Source: Ralstonia soli (GTDB lineage: Bacteria; Pseudomonadota; Gammaproteobacteria; Burkholderiales; Burkholderiaceae). From it: a stretch of 64,000 bases of DNA. Location: contig NZ_JAMXHT010000001.1 in assembly GCF_023955655.1 (NCBI RefSeq), positions 496,001-560,000 on the forward strand, given 5' to 3'. The position numbers and the translations under genes were made by a program. Numbering within the stretch: the stretch's first letter is position 1; every line of letters starts with the position of its first letter. Below, piece after piece: positions 27,922 to 39,742 of this stretch. The notes below the pieces were generated by a model, which saw only the letters and a program-made list of their open reading frames with translations, had not been told where the DNA came from and ran no database searches.

Positions 27922-27949
27922 AAAACGGGGCGGAAGGTATCCGCCCCGT
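27922..27949 (-). terminator. Terminator downstream of the Ala/Lys-rich secreted protein gene
   Basis: The stem ACGGGGCGGA with TCCGCCCCGT has four A residues on its left, so on the minus strand it is a hairpin followed by TTTTC. It lies 41 bases past the stop at 27990. The rest of the 27690-27989 gap shows no gene I can support. Confidence 0.8.
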
Positions 27950-27989
27950 GATGGCCTGGGTGTGCCGGGCGAGCCCGGCGCAGACGCGA

Positions 27990-28424
27990 TTACTTCGTCT
28001 GCGTGGTAGCCGTGCCGTTCACGCTGGCATCGGCGCTCGCGCCGGCAGCGGTGTCAGCCTTGGCGGACTTGGCCGACTTCTCTGCCGACTTTTCCGTCTT
28101 GCCAACCGACTTGCCGACCTTGTCGGCCGTCTTGTCCAGGGCGGCTTCGCCCTTGGCCTTGTGTTCGTGGACGGCCTTGGCGCCGTGCTGGGCCTTGGTG
28201 TTCAGTTCGCTCTTGGCGGACTCGGTGTCCAGCTTGGCGCCGCCATCCGACTTGGCATCAGCCTTCAGACCGGTGCCGACGTTGGCCGTGTTGGCCGGTG
28301 CGGGTGCGACGGCTGCCGTGCCGTTGGCTTGCACGCCGGCATTGACCGACGGGGTTTGCGCGTTGGCGTAAGCCGAAGCAGCAGCGATGGCGATGGCGGA
28401 CAGGGAGATCAGCAGCTTGTTCAT
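27990..28424 (-). CDS. Ala/Lys-rich secreted protein of unknown function
   Basis: Protein of 144 residues with a clear signal peptide (MNKLLISLSAIAIAAASAYA|NAQ). The mature part is low complexity, rich in Ala, Lys, Asp, Ser and Thr. It includes KSVGKTEKSAEKSAKSAKAD, reminiscent of amphipathic LEA-like or histone-like repeats. CAAAGGAGTCTCTTCC precedes the start. Its small size, export and low complexity resemble periplasmic stress proteins, and its neighbours are also envelope-stress-like. I do not recognise a named family. Confidence 0.78.
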   Translation of the reverse strand: MNKLLISLSAIAIAAASAYANAQTPSVNAGVQANGTAAVAPAPANTANVGTGLKADAKSDGGAKLDTESAKSELNTKAQHGAKAVHEHKAKGEAALDKTADKVGKSVGKTEKSAEKSAKSAKADTAAGASADASVNGTATTQTK

Positions 28425-28664
28425 GGAAGAGACTCCTTTGATTCTGAACGGCCACGCGAGGGATTCGTCGCGGCATCGCTCTGTGTGTTGAGCGAATGAG
28501 TGCAGTCTAGGGAGCCCTTCCGGTTACGACTGTTAGGGGGTGTAAGCCTTTGTAATGAAAGCATCACCCCTCTTGAAATGCCGCCCAAGCCAATGCTGAC
28601 AAGGGTTTGCCGGCGTAAGACACAGTGTGGCACACACTATGTCTTAAACGTCTTGTCACAGAAA

Positions 28665-31382
<2,718 letters not shown>

Positions 31383-31432
31383 GTTCTTCTGATGCAAAGG
31401 GGGACGGCAGTGTGCAGGCGTGGTGTCGTGGC

Positions 31433-32473
31433 TTAGGCGGCGTCTTTGTACTGGCCCGGCCAGCCGCGCGGCTTGCGGTTCGCAACGCGGTCAGCAATCG
31501 CCTTGATGTGCTCGGGCGTGGTGCCGCAGCAGCCGCCCACCAGGTTCACCAACCCAGCGGCCGCAAATTCATCGACCAGGCTGGAGGTGACGTCAGGCGT
31601 TTCGTCAAAGCCCGTGTCGCTCATCGGGTTGGGCAGGCCGGCGTTCGGGTAGCACGAGACAGCGGTATCGCAAATCTTCGCCAGCTCGGCGATGTACGGG
31701 CGCATCAGCGCGGCGCCCAGCGCGCAGTTCAGGCCGAAGGTGATCGGCTTGGCGTGGCGCAGGCTGTTCCAGAAGGCTTCCACCGTTTGGCCCGAGAGAA
31801 TGCGGCCAGACGCGTCGGTCACGGTGCCGGAGATCATCACGGGCACGCGCTCGCCGGTGTCTTCAAAGAGCTGGTCGATGGCGAACAGCGCCGCCTTGGC
31901 GTTGAGCGTGTCGAAGATGGTTTCGACGAGGAACACGTCGGCGCCGCCTTCGAGCAGCGCCTTGCCCTGTTCGTAGTACGCGTCGCGCAGCTGGTCGAAG
32001 CTGACGTTGCGTGCGCCGGGGTCGTTCACGTCAGGCGAGATGCTGGCGGTCTTGGGCGTTGGGCCGAACGCGCCGGCCACGAAGCGGGGCTTGTCGGGCG
32101 TGCTGTACTTGTCGCAAGCCTCGCGCGCCAAGCGGGCGGCCACGACGTTCATCTCGTAGGCCAGGTTCGCCATCTTGTAGTCTTCCTGCGCGATGGTCGT
32201 CGCGCCGAAGGTGTTGGTTTCGATCAGATCGGCACCAGCAGCCAGGTACTGCTCGTGAATCTCGCGGATGACCTCGGGGCGCGTCAGCAACAACAGTTCG
32301 TTGTTGCCCTTGACGTCGATCGGGTGATCGGCGAACCGCTCGCCGCGGTACTGCGCCTCGGTCAGCTTGTAGCGCTGGATCATGGTGCCCATTGCGCCGT
32401 CCAGGATGAGGATGCGCTCGCGCAGCAGCGCGGGCAGGTTGGCGGCACGGGTGTAGGGCAGGGGCGCGGTCAT
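31433..32473 (-). CDS. Methionine synthase, homocysteine-binding part (split MetH)
   Basis: Homocysteine S-methyltransferase module of 346 residues. The N-terminus is [13 protein letters not shown]. The zinc ligands fall in GLNCALGA (Cys) and in [11 protein letters not shown] (Cys-Cys) near residue 320. It corresponds to residues 1 to about 330 of single-chain MetH and supplies homocysteine to the cobalamin module encoded next door. GGAGTCCTTC precedes the ATG. An extended -10-like TGGTAAAAT on the minus strand (32542-32550) could start transcription about 65 bases upstream. I saw no SAM, SAH or cobalamin riboswitch that I could recognise in that leader. Confidence 0.93.
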   Translation of the reverse strand: MTAPLPYTRAANLPALLRERILILDGAMGTMIQRYKLTEAQYRGERFADHPIDVKGNNELLLLTRPEVIREIHEQYLAAGADLIETNTFGATTIAQEDYKMANLAYEMNVVAARLAREACDKYSTPDKPRFVAGAFGPTPKTASISPDVNDPGARNVSFDQLRDAYYEQGKALLEGGADVFLVETIFDTLNAKAALFAIDQLFEDTGERVPVMISGTVTDASGRILSGQTVEAFWNSLRHAKPITFGLNCALGAALMRPYIAELAKICDTAVSCYPNAGLPNPMSDTGFDETPDVTSSLVDEFAAAGLVNLVGGCCGTTPEHIKAIADRVANRKPRGWPGQYKDAA

Positions 32474-32645
32474 GAAGGACTCCGAGGTGCAGCGGCCGGT
32501 CAGATATTCAAAATTGCGGCAGGATTGACGGCCAAGCGCGAATTTTACCAGTCGCATCAATGACTTGCCGCCAGTATGGGCAACTGCGGGGCAATCGCGC
32601 TCCTATAATCCACATCACGCCATTCGCCCCGCCCTGATAGCCGCC

Positions 32646-33038
32646 ATGCAACTGCTCGACCCCACCGACGCCCACGCCTTCCTGCAACGTACGCCTGCTG
32701 CGCTTTTTGTCGACTGCCGCAGCGAAATGGAACACCTGTTTGTGGGCCATCCGGCCGGCGCTCACCACGTTTCCTGGAACGACGGCCCGCACTGGGAGGT
32801 GAACCCGGAGTTCGTGCCCACCGTGCGCAAACTCACCGGCCACGGCATCGAACGCCCGATCGTGCTGATCTGCCGCAGCGGCAACCGCTCGGCGGCCGCC
32901 GCGCATGCGCTGGAAGAAGCGGGCTTTCGCGATGTCTACGTTGTGCGTCACGGCTTCGAGGGCGATCTGGATGGCACACGCCATCGCAACACACTCAATG
33001 GCTGGCGCCATGCCGGCCTGCCGTGGGAGCAATGCTAG
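32646..33038 (+). CDS. Rhodanese-like sulfurtransferase domain protein
   Basis: Single-domain rhodanese of 130 residues, cytoplasmic (no signal). The active-site cysteine is Cys76 in ICRSGNRS, a six-residue loop typical of sulfurtransferases. The N-terminal strand reads ALFVDCRSEMEH. It could carry persulfide sulfur, but no partner is adjacent. A TATAAT hexamer lies at about 32604-32609 upstream. The start is the ATG at 32646; frame upstream of it lies in the metH leader region. Confidence 0.85.
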   Translation: MQLLDPTDAHAFLQRTPAALFVDCRSEMEHLFVGHPAGAHHVSWNDGPHWEVNPEFVPTVRKLTGHGIERPIVLICRSGNRSAAAAHALEEAGFRDVYVVRHGFEGDLDGTRHRNTLNGWRHAGLPWEQC

Positions 33039-33077
33039 AGAGAAACAATCGGTGCGATAGTCGATCGATCGGCACAT

Positions 33078-33116
33078 AAAAAAACGCCCGGCAGCGCCAA
33101 GCTCCGGGCGTTTTTT
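33078..33116. terminator. Bidirectional terminator between rhodanese and DUF3567 genes
   Basis: The stem ACGCCCGG with CCGGGCGT and a 12-base loop is flanked by seven A residues on the left and six T residues on the right. It serves both convergent genes (ends at 33038 and 33156). Confidence 0.92.
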
Positions 33117-33155
33117 ACGGATGCGTCGGGCGGGCGGTTCTGCCCGCGCGGTACT

Positions 33156-33413
33156 TCAGTGCATCGTGACAGGCTGCGTCATCACCGTGTCGAACTTGCC
33201 GAGAAAGTCGTCGACTTCTTCGACCGTGGGTTCGCTGGCGATCAGCTTTTTCACGTCCTCGCGGAAATGCTCGGCCAACTCGCCGCCGAGAAAGATTTCA
33301 CGTTTGAGGTTTTTGTCGACGATCTCGTAGCCGCCTGCGGAAAGCATGGCGTGTTGGCCGTCTACACCGAACTCGACAACACAGTAGTTGTCGCTGTTGT
33401 AGATCATTTGCAT
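33156..33413 (-). CDS. DUF3567 family protein
   Basis: Small cytoplasmic protein of 85 residues (MQMIYNSDNYCVVEFG ... GYEIVDKNLKREIFLGG ... EEVDDFLGKFD), matching the conserved betaproteobacterial DUF3567 family, which is known only by sequence. GGAGG lies eight bases before the start. The upstream interval 33414-33732 is 319 bases long. It holds no gene I can support and may be a long leader or promoter region. Confidence 0.85.
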   Translation of the reverse strand: MQMIYNSDNYCVVEFGVDGQHAMLSAGGYEIVDKNLKREIFLGGELAEHFREDVKKLIASEPTVEEVDDFLGKFDTVMTQPVTMH

Positions 33414-33732
33414 GGTGCACCTCCGAGGCGTCAATCGTCTTGCTGTTGTGGGGACTGCTCTACTGCTGCACCGGGTAGATGGGGCCCACGGCCAGGACTT
33501 CAAGGGCCGATCAACTCCCACCGCTTGACCGTTCTGCCCCATCTGCTCCTTGGGCTTAATCATTGGCCATAAAGTTCGCAAACGCGAGGTGGAATGTGTG
33601 ACGGGCGTTGCGATCGCGTAACAAGACCTTTCGGTCCCTGCATCAAAAGACGCAGGCAGCCCTCCGCTTTTCGGCGAGTAGACGCTCAGCCGTGTGCGGG
33701 GCGCCTGCAACTATCGGCACGGCAAACAGGCC
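33414..33732. other. Intergenic interval with no identified gene
   Basis: Between the DUF3567 gene and the PcaD-like gene. Open frames here are extensions of neighbours. There are several weak hairpins (for example around GGACTTCAAGGGCC and GACCTTTCGGTC) but no T-run terminator, tRNA or rRNA-like sequence. It probably holds the DUF3567 promoter and leader. Confidence 0.5.
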
Positions 33733-34572
33733 TCATGGCGTGTCACATTGACTCCCGCATCCGGCGTGCCCGAGGAACTCATCCAGATCGGTGAGAAAGG
33801 CCTCCTCCTGTTCGATAGGGGCGAGGTGCGCTGCGCGCGGGATCACTTTCAAGCGTGCGCCGGGAATGTGCGAGGCGATTTCGCGCGCGACCTCCACCGG
33901 CGCGCCGGCGTCTTCCTCGCCGGTCATGACGAGCGTGGGGCAGGCGATGCGTGCGAGCGCGCTGCGCGTGTCGAGCGCCTTGATGGCCAGGCAAGCGCCG
34001 ACATAGCCGTGGGGCGGCGTGGCGCGCAGCAGGTTGCGGATGCGTTCGACCGTGTCGGGATGGGCTTCTCGGAACGGCGTGGTCAGCCAGCGCTGCATGG
34101 TGGGCTCGACGATCCCGCTCATACCGTGCGCCTCCACCTGGCCGATGCGTTCGTCCCACATGGCGTGCGCGGAGACCGGCGTGTGGCATACGGTGTCGCA
34201 CAGCGTGAGCGAGAGCAGCCGCTGCGGATGCCGCACGCCCAGCACCTGCCCCACCATGCCGCCCATCGACAGGCCGACGAAATGCGCCTGTTCGATCGAC
34301 AGTGCATCGAGCAGGCCGGCCACGTCGTCGGCCATCTGGAACAGCGTGTAGGGCCCGTGCGGTGCGCTGGTCTTGCCGTGACCGCGCGCATCGTAGCGCA
34401 GCACGCGGTGACGCTCGGCCAGGCGCTGGGCGATGCTGTCCCACAGTTGGTGGTCCACCCCGAGCGCATGCGCGAGCACGACCCACGGGCCGTCCGCGCC
34501 ATCGATGCGGCAGTGGATGTCGATGCCGTTGGCGTGCACGGTGCCGGCGTTGGAGAGCGTGTGGGCGTTCAT
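33733..34572 (-). CDS. 3-oxoadipate enol-lactonase-like alpha/beta hydrolase
   Basis: Protein of 279 residues close to PcaD, which opens 3-oxoadipate enol-lactone in protocatechuate/catechol breakdown. Nucleophile Ser102 lies in VGLSMGG, the acid in TGEEDAGAP, and the His in AAHLAPIEQ. The oxyanion strand is VLAHALG. The C-terminal tail GHAGCGSQCDTP is about 15 residues longer than usual. No other pca genes are adjacent. The DUF3108 gene ends two bases upstream and an IclR regulator precedes that, consistent with aromatic catabolism, but the true substrate is unproven. Confidence 0.85.
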   Translation of the reverse strand: MNAHTLSNAGTVHANGIDIHCRIDGADGPWVVLAHALGVDHQLWDSIAQRLAERHRVLRYDARGHGKTSAPHGPYTLFQMADDVAGLLDALSIEQAHFVGLSMGGMVGQVLGVRHPQRLLSLTLCDTVCHTPVSAHAMWDERIGQVEAHGMSGIVEPTMQRWLTTPFREAHPDTVERIRNLLRATPPHGYVGACLAIKALDTRSALARIACPTLVMTGEEDAGAPVEVAREIASHIPGARLKVIPRAAHLAPIEQEEAFLTDLDEFLGHAGCGSQCDTP

Positions 34573-34574
34573 GG

Positions 34575-35702
34575 TCAGCCTCCTTCCTGGGACTGGTAGA
34601 CCAGGTCGAACTGCATGCCGTTGGGCTCGGTCTGGCGCAGGCGCACCGGCAGCCAGCCGTGATCGGCGGACAGCCAGATTTCAACGCGCCGTTTGTCGTC
34701 CGCGCGGCGCGGTAGCCGTATGAAGTGCTGCGCACGAATCGTGCCGTTCGGGGTGTCGATGGTGTCTTCGCCGATGTGCTGCACGCGGGTGAGCTCCACG
34801 CTGTCGGTATCGGCGATGGGCAACTCCAGCGTGAGGCCCCGGCTGGCAATGCGCTGGGGGCCGCCCCGCGCCAATCCCGTCAATTGCAGAAAGACGCTGA
34901 AGCGATCTTGCGTGCCCTCGGGCAGCGGCAGCACGGCCGTGGTGTGCGTGAAAGTGACGGTGGCAGCGCTCTGCACGCTAGAGGCTGGTGTGGCGTTGGC
35001 GGCATAGTGGAACGTCGTCACGTCGGGTTGTCGGCGACCGCGTACTTCTTCGTAGCGCATGGGGGTCAGGCCATAGGCGCCGACCGTGCCCGCGCTGCGG
35101 AACGCAAGCGTGCCGAAGAACAGCGGCAGCGGAATTTCGACGGACAGCGTGTAAGTTTTGCCGTCGGTGGTCCAGCGGATCACGCCGTCTTCGTTGCGCA
35201 CGCCGTTGACGTAGGTGGCGTAACGCAGCGTGGCCGACGGTGGGAGCGAGAAGGCGTCGCCGAGCGCAGGCTGTGTGGCGGAACCGTCGCTGCCGAGGTC
35301 GGTCACCATCCCAGTGTTACCCGATGCCGCTGCGCCCGCGCCGATGAAGTCCGACGAGTTCGCGTCGGACATATCGAGCGGCTCGTCAGTCACTGACGGA
35401 GGTGGGGGCGTTGTCGCGGTCTGCGCCTGGGGACGTGGCGCCGGTGTTCGCGGTTTGGCGAGCGCGGGCGGGGCAGGCGGTTTTACCGGCTCGGGGTGCA
35501 GCAGAAGCGCGGGAATGATCTGCTCTGGCTCTGGCGGCCACGTCACCTGACGGCTGCGCGCAATCCACAGCACAGCGATACCGTGCAGCGCGAGTACGGC
35601 CAGTAACACCAGTCCGAATCGGCGCACGCGGCGCCAGCGGGCTTGTGTGGGGTCGGCGCTCAATGCGTCAGGGTTGCGGGGCGGTGGGTGCGACGTATCC
35701 AA
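34575..35702 (-). CDS. DUF3108 family protein
   Basis: Protein of 375 residues with an N-terminal membrane anchor (about 29-49: FGLVLLAVLALHGIAVLWIA), a Pro-rich linker (about 55-110) and a C-terminal periplasmic beta-rich DUF3108 domain (LRYATYVNGVRNEDGVIRWTTDG ... RVEIWLSADHGWLPVRLRQ). The function is unknown. The start is unclear: the frame opens at a TTG at 35702 that overlaps the IclR gene by 35 bases, and another TTG lies at 35663. The ribosome site is weak in both cases. The gene runs directly into the PcaD-like gene. Confidence 0.8.
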   Translation of the reverse strand: MDTSHPPPRNPDALSADPTQARWRRVRRFGLVLLAVLALHGIAVLWIARSRQVTWPPEPEQIIPALLLHPEPVKPPAPPALAKPRTPAPRPQAQTATTPPPPSVTDEPLDMSDANSSDFIGAGAAASGNTGMVTDLGSDGSATQPALGDAFSLPPSATLRYATYVNGVRNEDGVIRWTTDGKTYTLSVEIPLPLFFGTLAFRSAGTVGAYGLTPMRYEEVRGRRQPDVTTFHYAANATPASSVQSAATVTFTHTTAVLPLPEGTQDRFSVFLQLTGLARGGPQRIASRGLTLELPIADTDSVELTRVQHIGEDTIDTPNGTIRAQHFIRLPRRADDKRRVEIWLSADHGWLPVRLRQTEPNGMQFDLVYQSQEGG

Positions 35703-36540
35703 GATCGGCGGACAGCTGTTGTGCGGCCTGCTGCAAGCGGCGCTCCAGCGGACTGCTCCAGGTGGTGTCGAAGGTGCTCTGGGCGCCCAGCGCGATCAGG
35801 ACGAGGCACAACTGGCCGTTGGCGTCGAACACCGGCAGCGACATCGCATTGATGCCAGGCAGCACGCCGCCATGGATGCGCGCGGCACCGTGATGGCGCA
35901 CGTCGGCGCAGAGGGCATCGTAGGCTTCGAGTGTGCGCGGCAGTTCAGGGTTGTCATCGGGGCGCGCGGCCGCACGCTCGAGTTCGCGCTGGATGAACGG
36001 CAATGTCTGCGCGCGCGGCAGGTAGGCGCCGAACACGCGGCCGGTGGCCGAGTTGAGCATGGGCATCACATCGCCCAGGCGCAGGCTGACGGTGACAGGG
36101 TGGCTGGCTTCTTCCCAATGGACGATGGCCGGGCCCTGGTTGCCCCACACGGCCAGGCCGATGGTGTGGTCGATCTCGTCACGCAGCGCAGCGGCGGTCG
36201 GGCGGGCGCGGCGCATCGGGTCTTGCCGGTTCAGGCTCCGCAGCCCCATTTCCAGCGCGAAGGGACCAAGGTCGTAACGCCCTTCCGGCGTCTGCGTGAC
36301 AAGCCCCAGGCGCGCAAAGCTCACCAGGTAGCGGTGTGCCTTGGCGGGGTTCATGGGCGCCGCGCGCGCGAGGTCGCGCAGCATCATCGGGCCGTTGGTG
36401 TGCGTGAGCACCTCCAGCAGCCGGAAGCCGACCTCGATGGACTGGATGCCCGTGCGCGCGGGCGTATCCAGCTCGGCATCGGCGTCGGACTCCAGGTCGA
36501 GATCGCTGTCGGTGTCGGTATGGGCGGGCAGCGTGGACAT
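35668..36540 (-). CDS. IclR family transcriptional regulator
   Basis: Protein of 290 residues. An acidic N-terminal extension (about 1-30, Asp/Glu-rich) is followed by an IclR winged HTH (SIEVGFRLLEVLTHTNGPMMLRDLARAAPMNPAKAHRYL) and the effector-binding domain (about 115-280, ending RRLQQAAQQLS). The divergent FAH-like gene is 95 bases away, so it may control both sides. A second IclR gene lies past that FAH gene. The effector is unknown. Confidence 0.9.
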   Translation of the reverse strand: MSTLPAHTDTDSDLDLESDADAELDTPARTGIQSIEVGFRLLEVLTHTNGPMMLRDLARAAPMNPAKAHRYLVSFARLGLVTQTPEGRYDLGPFALEMGLRSLNRQDPMRRARPTAAALRDEIDHTIGLAVWGNQGPAIVHWEEASHPVTVSLRLGDVMPMLNSATGRVFGAYLPRAQTLPFIQRELERAAARPDDNPELPRTLEAYDALCADVRHHGAARIHGGVLPGINAMSLPVFDANGQLCLVLIALGAQSTFDTTWSSPLERRLQQAAQQLSADLGYVAPTAPQP

Positions 36541-36634
36541 GGTGGGGTCGCAAGATGGGTTCGGGCCAGTTTAGCCGATGCACGGTGTACCATCCGCGCA
36601 GCCTTTTCCTGCACAAGATCCGCACACGACGCCC

Positions 36635-37627
36635 ATGAAACTCGCCACCCTGAAGGATGGCTCGCGCGACGGCCAGCTGGCCGTGGTCTCGCGCGACCTG
36701 AAGACCGCTCACTACGCCACGCACATCGCCGGCACGCTGCAGCGCGCGCTGGACGACTGGGCCTTCCACGCCCCGCAACTGCAGGAGCTGTACGACCAGC
36801 TCAACGCGGGCCGTGCGCGTCACCCGTTCGCGTTCGATGCGGGCAACTGCATGGCGCCGCTGCCGCGCGCGTATCAATGGGCCGACGGCTCGGCCTACGT
36901 CAACCACGTGGAACTCGTGCGCAAGGCACGCGGCGCCGAGATGCCCCCCGAGTTCTGGACCGACCCGCTCATGTACCAGGGCGGCTCCGACGACCTGGCC
37001 GGCGCGCACGACCCGATCGTCTGCCGCAGCGAGGCGTTTGGTATCGACTTCGAGGCCGAAGTGGCCGTCATTACCGGCGACGTGCCGATGGGCACCGAGC
37101 CCGCCGCCGCCGCTGAGGCCATCCGCCTGATCGTGCTGGCCAACGACGTGTCGCTGCGCAACCTGATCCCGGCCGAACTGGCCAAGGGTTTCGGCTTCTT
37201 CCAGAGCAAGCCGGCGACGGCGTTTTCGCCCGTGGCCGTCACGCCGGATGAGTTGGGCGGCGCCTGGCGCGAATGCCGCGTGCATCTGCCGATGACGGTG
37301 CGCTGGAACAACAAGAAGGTTGGCCAGCCCGAGTGTGGCACCGACATGGTGTTCGATTTCGGCCAGTTGATCGCGCACATCTGCAAGACGCGCAATGTGC
37401 GTGCGGGCAGCATCGTCGGGTCGGGCACGATTTCCAACGTGGACCGCAGCAAGGGGTACGCGTGCATCGCCGAGAAACGCATGCTGGAGACCATCGAAAC
37501 CGGCGCGCCCATCACCGAATTCATGCGTTATGGCGATACGGTGAAGATCGAGATGTTCGATGCGAATGGCGTGTCGATCTTCGGCGCGATCGATCAGGAA
37601 GTCATCGCGCCGGGCACGCAGGCGTAA
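36635..37627 (+). CDS. Fumarylacetoacetate hydrolase family protein
   Basis: Protein of 330 residues of the FAH fold, which cleaves C-C bonds in beta-diketo acids such as fumarylacetoacetate in tyrosine breakdown. Metal ligands are suggested by FDFEAEVAVI (Glu-x-Glu) and VLANDVSLRN (Asp). Other signatures are KPATAFSPVAVTPDELG and SIVGSGTISN. The start MKLATLKDGSRDG is preferred over a longer frame. It is flanked by two IclR regulators pointing away from and toward it. The end overlaps a 12-base palindrome at the convergent junction. Confidence 0.88.
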   Translation: MKLATLKDGSRDGQLAVVSRDLKTAHYATHIAGTLQRALDDWAFHAPQLQELYDQLNAGRARHPFAFDAGNCMAPLPRAYQWADGSAYVNHVELVRKARGAEMPPEFWTDPLMYQGGSDDLAGAHDPIVCRSEAFGIDFEAEVAVITGDVPMGTEPAAAAEAIRLIVLANDVSLRNLIPAELAKGFGFFQSKPATAFSPVAVTPDELGGAWRECRVHLPMTVRWNNKKVGQPECGTDMVFDFGQLIAHICKTRNVRAGSIVGSGTISNVDRSKGYACIAEKRMLETIETGAPITEFMRYGDTVKIEMFDANGVSIFGAIDQEVIAPGTQA

Positions 37628-37630
37628 CGC

Positions 37631-38524
37631 CTAGGCGTCGGGGGCCGCTTTCGCGCGGCGCCCGCGCTTCGGTTGCGCGGTGCCCGCTGTCAGCGCCTGC
37701 CCGTGATAGCCGAGGCGCAGCGACAGCGTGCGCCCGGCCTCGCGCAGCAGCCGTGCGGCGGGGCCTTCCAGGCTGGAATCGAACACGCTGGACAGCCCCA
37801 GCGCCGTGATCGCCCCTGCCAGCTTGCCTTGCGAATCGAGCACCGGCACGGCCACCGAATCGATGCCGTGCACCAGCGTCCCGCCAATGCGCGCCACGCC
37901 TTCCTGCCGCACCGTCTGCCAGCGCGCGCGGCAGTTCAGCCAGTCGGTCAGCCCCGCCTTGCCGGCGCCGGGGCCGCGCAGTTCACGGTCGATGAGCGGG
38001 ACGAGCTGGATCTCGGGCATCCACGCCGCACAAGCCTGGCCCGTGGCCGAGTTCAGCAGCGGCATGACCGAGCCCACGCGCACATTCACCGCCACCGGCC
38101 GTCCGCTGTCTTCCCAGCGCACAATGACCGGGCCGCGCTCCGTCCACACCGACAGGAACACGCTTTCGTTCAGCCGCTCGGCCAGCTTGGGCAGCAGGTT
38201 GCTGCCCTCGCGCACGAAATCCACGTCGGATAGCGCCGACAGCCCCACCTGCAGCGCCTGCGCGCCCAGCCGGTAACGGGCAGAGGCCGGGTCCTGCTCC
38301 ACAAAGCCCGTGCGCTCCAGCGACACCAGATAGCGATGCACCTTCGCGCGCGGCATCCCTAGTTGCCGGCCCAGCTCGGAGACGGCGTGCGCGCCGCCCG
38401 AACGGGCCATCGCCGCAAGCACCGTCAGCGCGATCTCGGCCGACTGGATGCCGGCGCTGGTGCGCTCGGCGGGTGCATCGTCGGGGGCGGCGTCTTCGGG
38501 TGGAAGGGATTCGTCGAGGGGCAT
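37631..38524 (-). CDS. IclR family transcriptional regulator
   Basis: Protein of 297 residues. A disordered acidic N-terminus (about 1-28) precedes the HTH (SAEIALTVLAAMARSGGAHAVSELGRQLGMPRAKVHRYL) and the ligand-binding domain (about 100-285). The tail is basic (KRGRRAKAAPDA). It diverges from the luciferase-like gene at 38652, which is its likely target. The 127-base gap has a GCGTTACGC inverted repeat flanked by two GATAC repeats (about 38552-38577) that could be an operator. Confidence 0.9.
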   Translation of the reverse strand: MPLDESLPPEDAAPDDAPAERTSAGIQSAEIALTVLAAMARSGGAHAVSELGRQLGMPRAKVHRYLVSLERTGFVEQDPASARYRLGAQALQVGLSALSDVDFVREGSNLLPKLAERLNESVFLSVWTERGPVIVRWEDSGRPVAVNVRVGSVMPLLNSATGQACAAWMPEIQLVPLIDRELRGPGAGKAGLTDWLNCRARWQTVRQEGVARIGGTLVHGIDSVAVPVLDSQGKLAGAITALGLSSVFDSSLEGPAARLLREAGRTLSLRLGYHGQALTAGTAQPKRGRRAKAAPDA

Positions 38525-38651
38525 CTTGAACTCTTTGTTGTCGCTTTATAAGATACGCGTTACGCAAAAAGATACAACCGGCGCGGCGGCCCTGCGCGCT
38601 GGGAAAGACCACAAGCGGACCCCAAACGGACATCAAACACCCGGAGACGCC

Positions 38652-39656
38652 ATGAAGCTGTCGATCTTTTCCGTGCAGGACCACTATCCGGACCGGCCCC
38701 GCAGTCTGCCGCAACTCTACGCAGACGTCATCGCCCAGGCCCGCCACGCCGAGACGCTCGGCTACGACACCTTCTGGGTGGCCGAGCACCATTTCCATGA
38801 ATACGGCGCGGTGCCCAACCCGGCGGTCTTTCTCTCACACCTGGCGGCCCAGACCCAGCGGCTGCGGCTGGGCACCGCCATCTCGATCCTCACCTTCCAC
38901 CACCCGGCCACCGTGGCCGAGAACTACGCGATGGTCGATGTGCTCTCGGGCGGGCGATTGTCGCTGGGCGTGGGCTCGGGGTACCTCAAGCACGAGTTCG
39001 AAGGCTATGACGTGGACCCCGCCATCAAGCGCGAGCGCTTTGACGAGGCGCTGATGCTGGTCGAACGTCTGCTGTCGGGCGAGCGGGTGCATCACGAGGG
39101 CCAGTTCCACACCCTGCGCGACGTGCGCCTGAACGTGCAGCCGGTGCAGGCGCGGGTGCCGATCCACGTGGCGATCCTGCGGCGCGAGGCGGCGTACCAC
39201 ATCGGCAGGCAGGGGCGGCGCATGCTGTTCGTGCCGTATGCGTCGGTGGAAAGCTTCGAAGACATCCGCGCGCTGATGGACGACTACCGGCGCGGCCTGT
39301 CCGAAGCGGGCGTCACCGATACGCGCGGCATGGCGGCCGTCGCCCTGCACACGCACGTGGGCCCGACCGAAGCCACGGTGCGCGCCACCGCCGCCGATGC
39401 ATTCGACCTGTACGTCGCCACGCGGCTCTATGCGCGCCGCCAAACGTATGACGACGTGCTGGCCAGCGACCTGTCGTTGTTCGGCACGCCCGACGCGGTG
39501 GCAGAAAAACTCGCGCGGCTGTCCGACATGGGCGTCGACCATGTCATGGCGTTGCACAACTTCGGGCTGATGCCCCAGGCGTCCGTGCTGGAATCGATGC
39601 GCGCGCTGATGCAGGACGCGCTTCCGCGCGCCGGGCTCCGCGCGCTGGCGGCTTGA
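38652..39656 (+). CDS. LLM-class flavin-dependent oxidoreductase
   Basis: Bacterial luciferase-like monooxygenase of 334 residues, a TIM-barrel that uses reduced FMN or F420. Typical segments are FWVAEHHF near residue 41, LRLGTAISILTFHHPATVAENYAMVDVLSGGRLSLGVGSGY and the C-terminal barrel end. No reductase gene is adjacent. The divergent IclR gene suggests induction by a small carboxylic or aromatic compound. The start is the ATG at 38652, since upstream frame lies in the regulator. Confidence 0.9.
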   Translation: MKLSIFSVQDHYPDRPRSLPQLYADVIAQARHAETLGYDTFWVAEHHFHEYGAVPNPAVFLSHLAAQTQRLRLGTAISILTFHHPATVAENYAMVDVLSGGRLSLGVGSGYLKHEFEGYDVDPAIKRERFDEALMLVERLLSGERVHHEGQFHTLRDVRLNVQPVQARVPIHVAILRREAAYHIGRQGRRMLFVPYASVESFEDIRALMDDYRRGLSEAGVTDTRGMAAVALHTHVGPTEATVRATAADAFDLYVATRLYARRQTYDDVLASDLSLFGTPDAVAEKLARLSDMGVDHVMALHNFGLMPQASVLESMRALMQDALPRAGLRALAA

Positions 39657-39742
39657 GCCGGTGCCTGCCATGGGGCGGCCCCGCATCGCCAAACCGCCGC
39701 AAAACCGCTAGGCTTGCTCCCAAACAACGGGAGGAGACACCC

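Noticed and set aside
31383-31432. Frameshift or assembly error in metH
   Set aside because: The two reading frames are separated by a 50-bp gap, each with its own start and a complete module; the split falls at a domain boundary.
32474-32645. SAM/SAH or cobalamin riboswitch before metH
   Set aside because: I looked for conserved cores in the leader and saw no convincing match; only weak hairpins are present.
37627-37638. 12-bp palindrome ACGCCTAGGCGT at the FAH/IclR convergent junction
   Set aside because: It covers both stop codons but has no T run, so I do not call it a terminator or operator.
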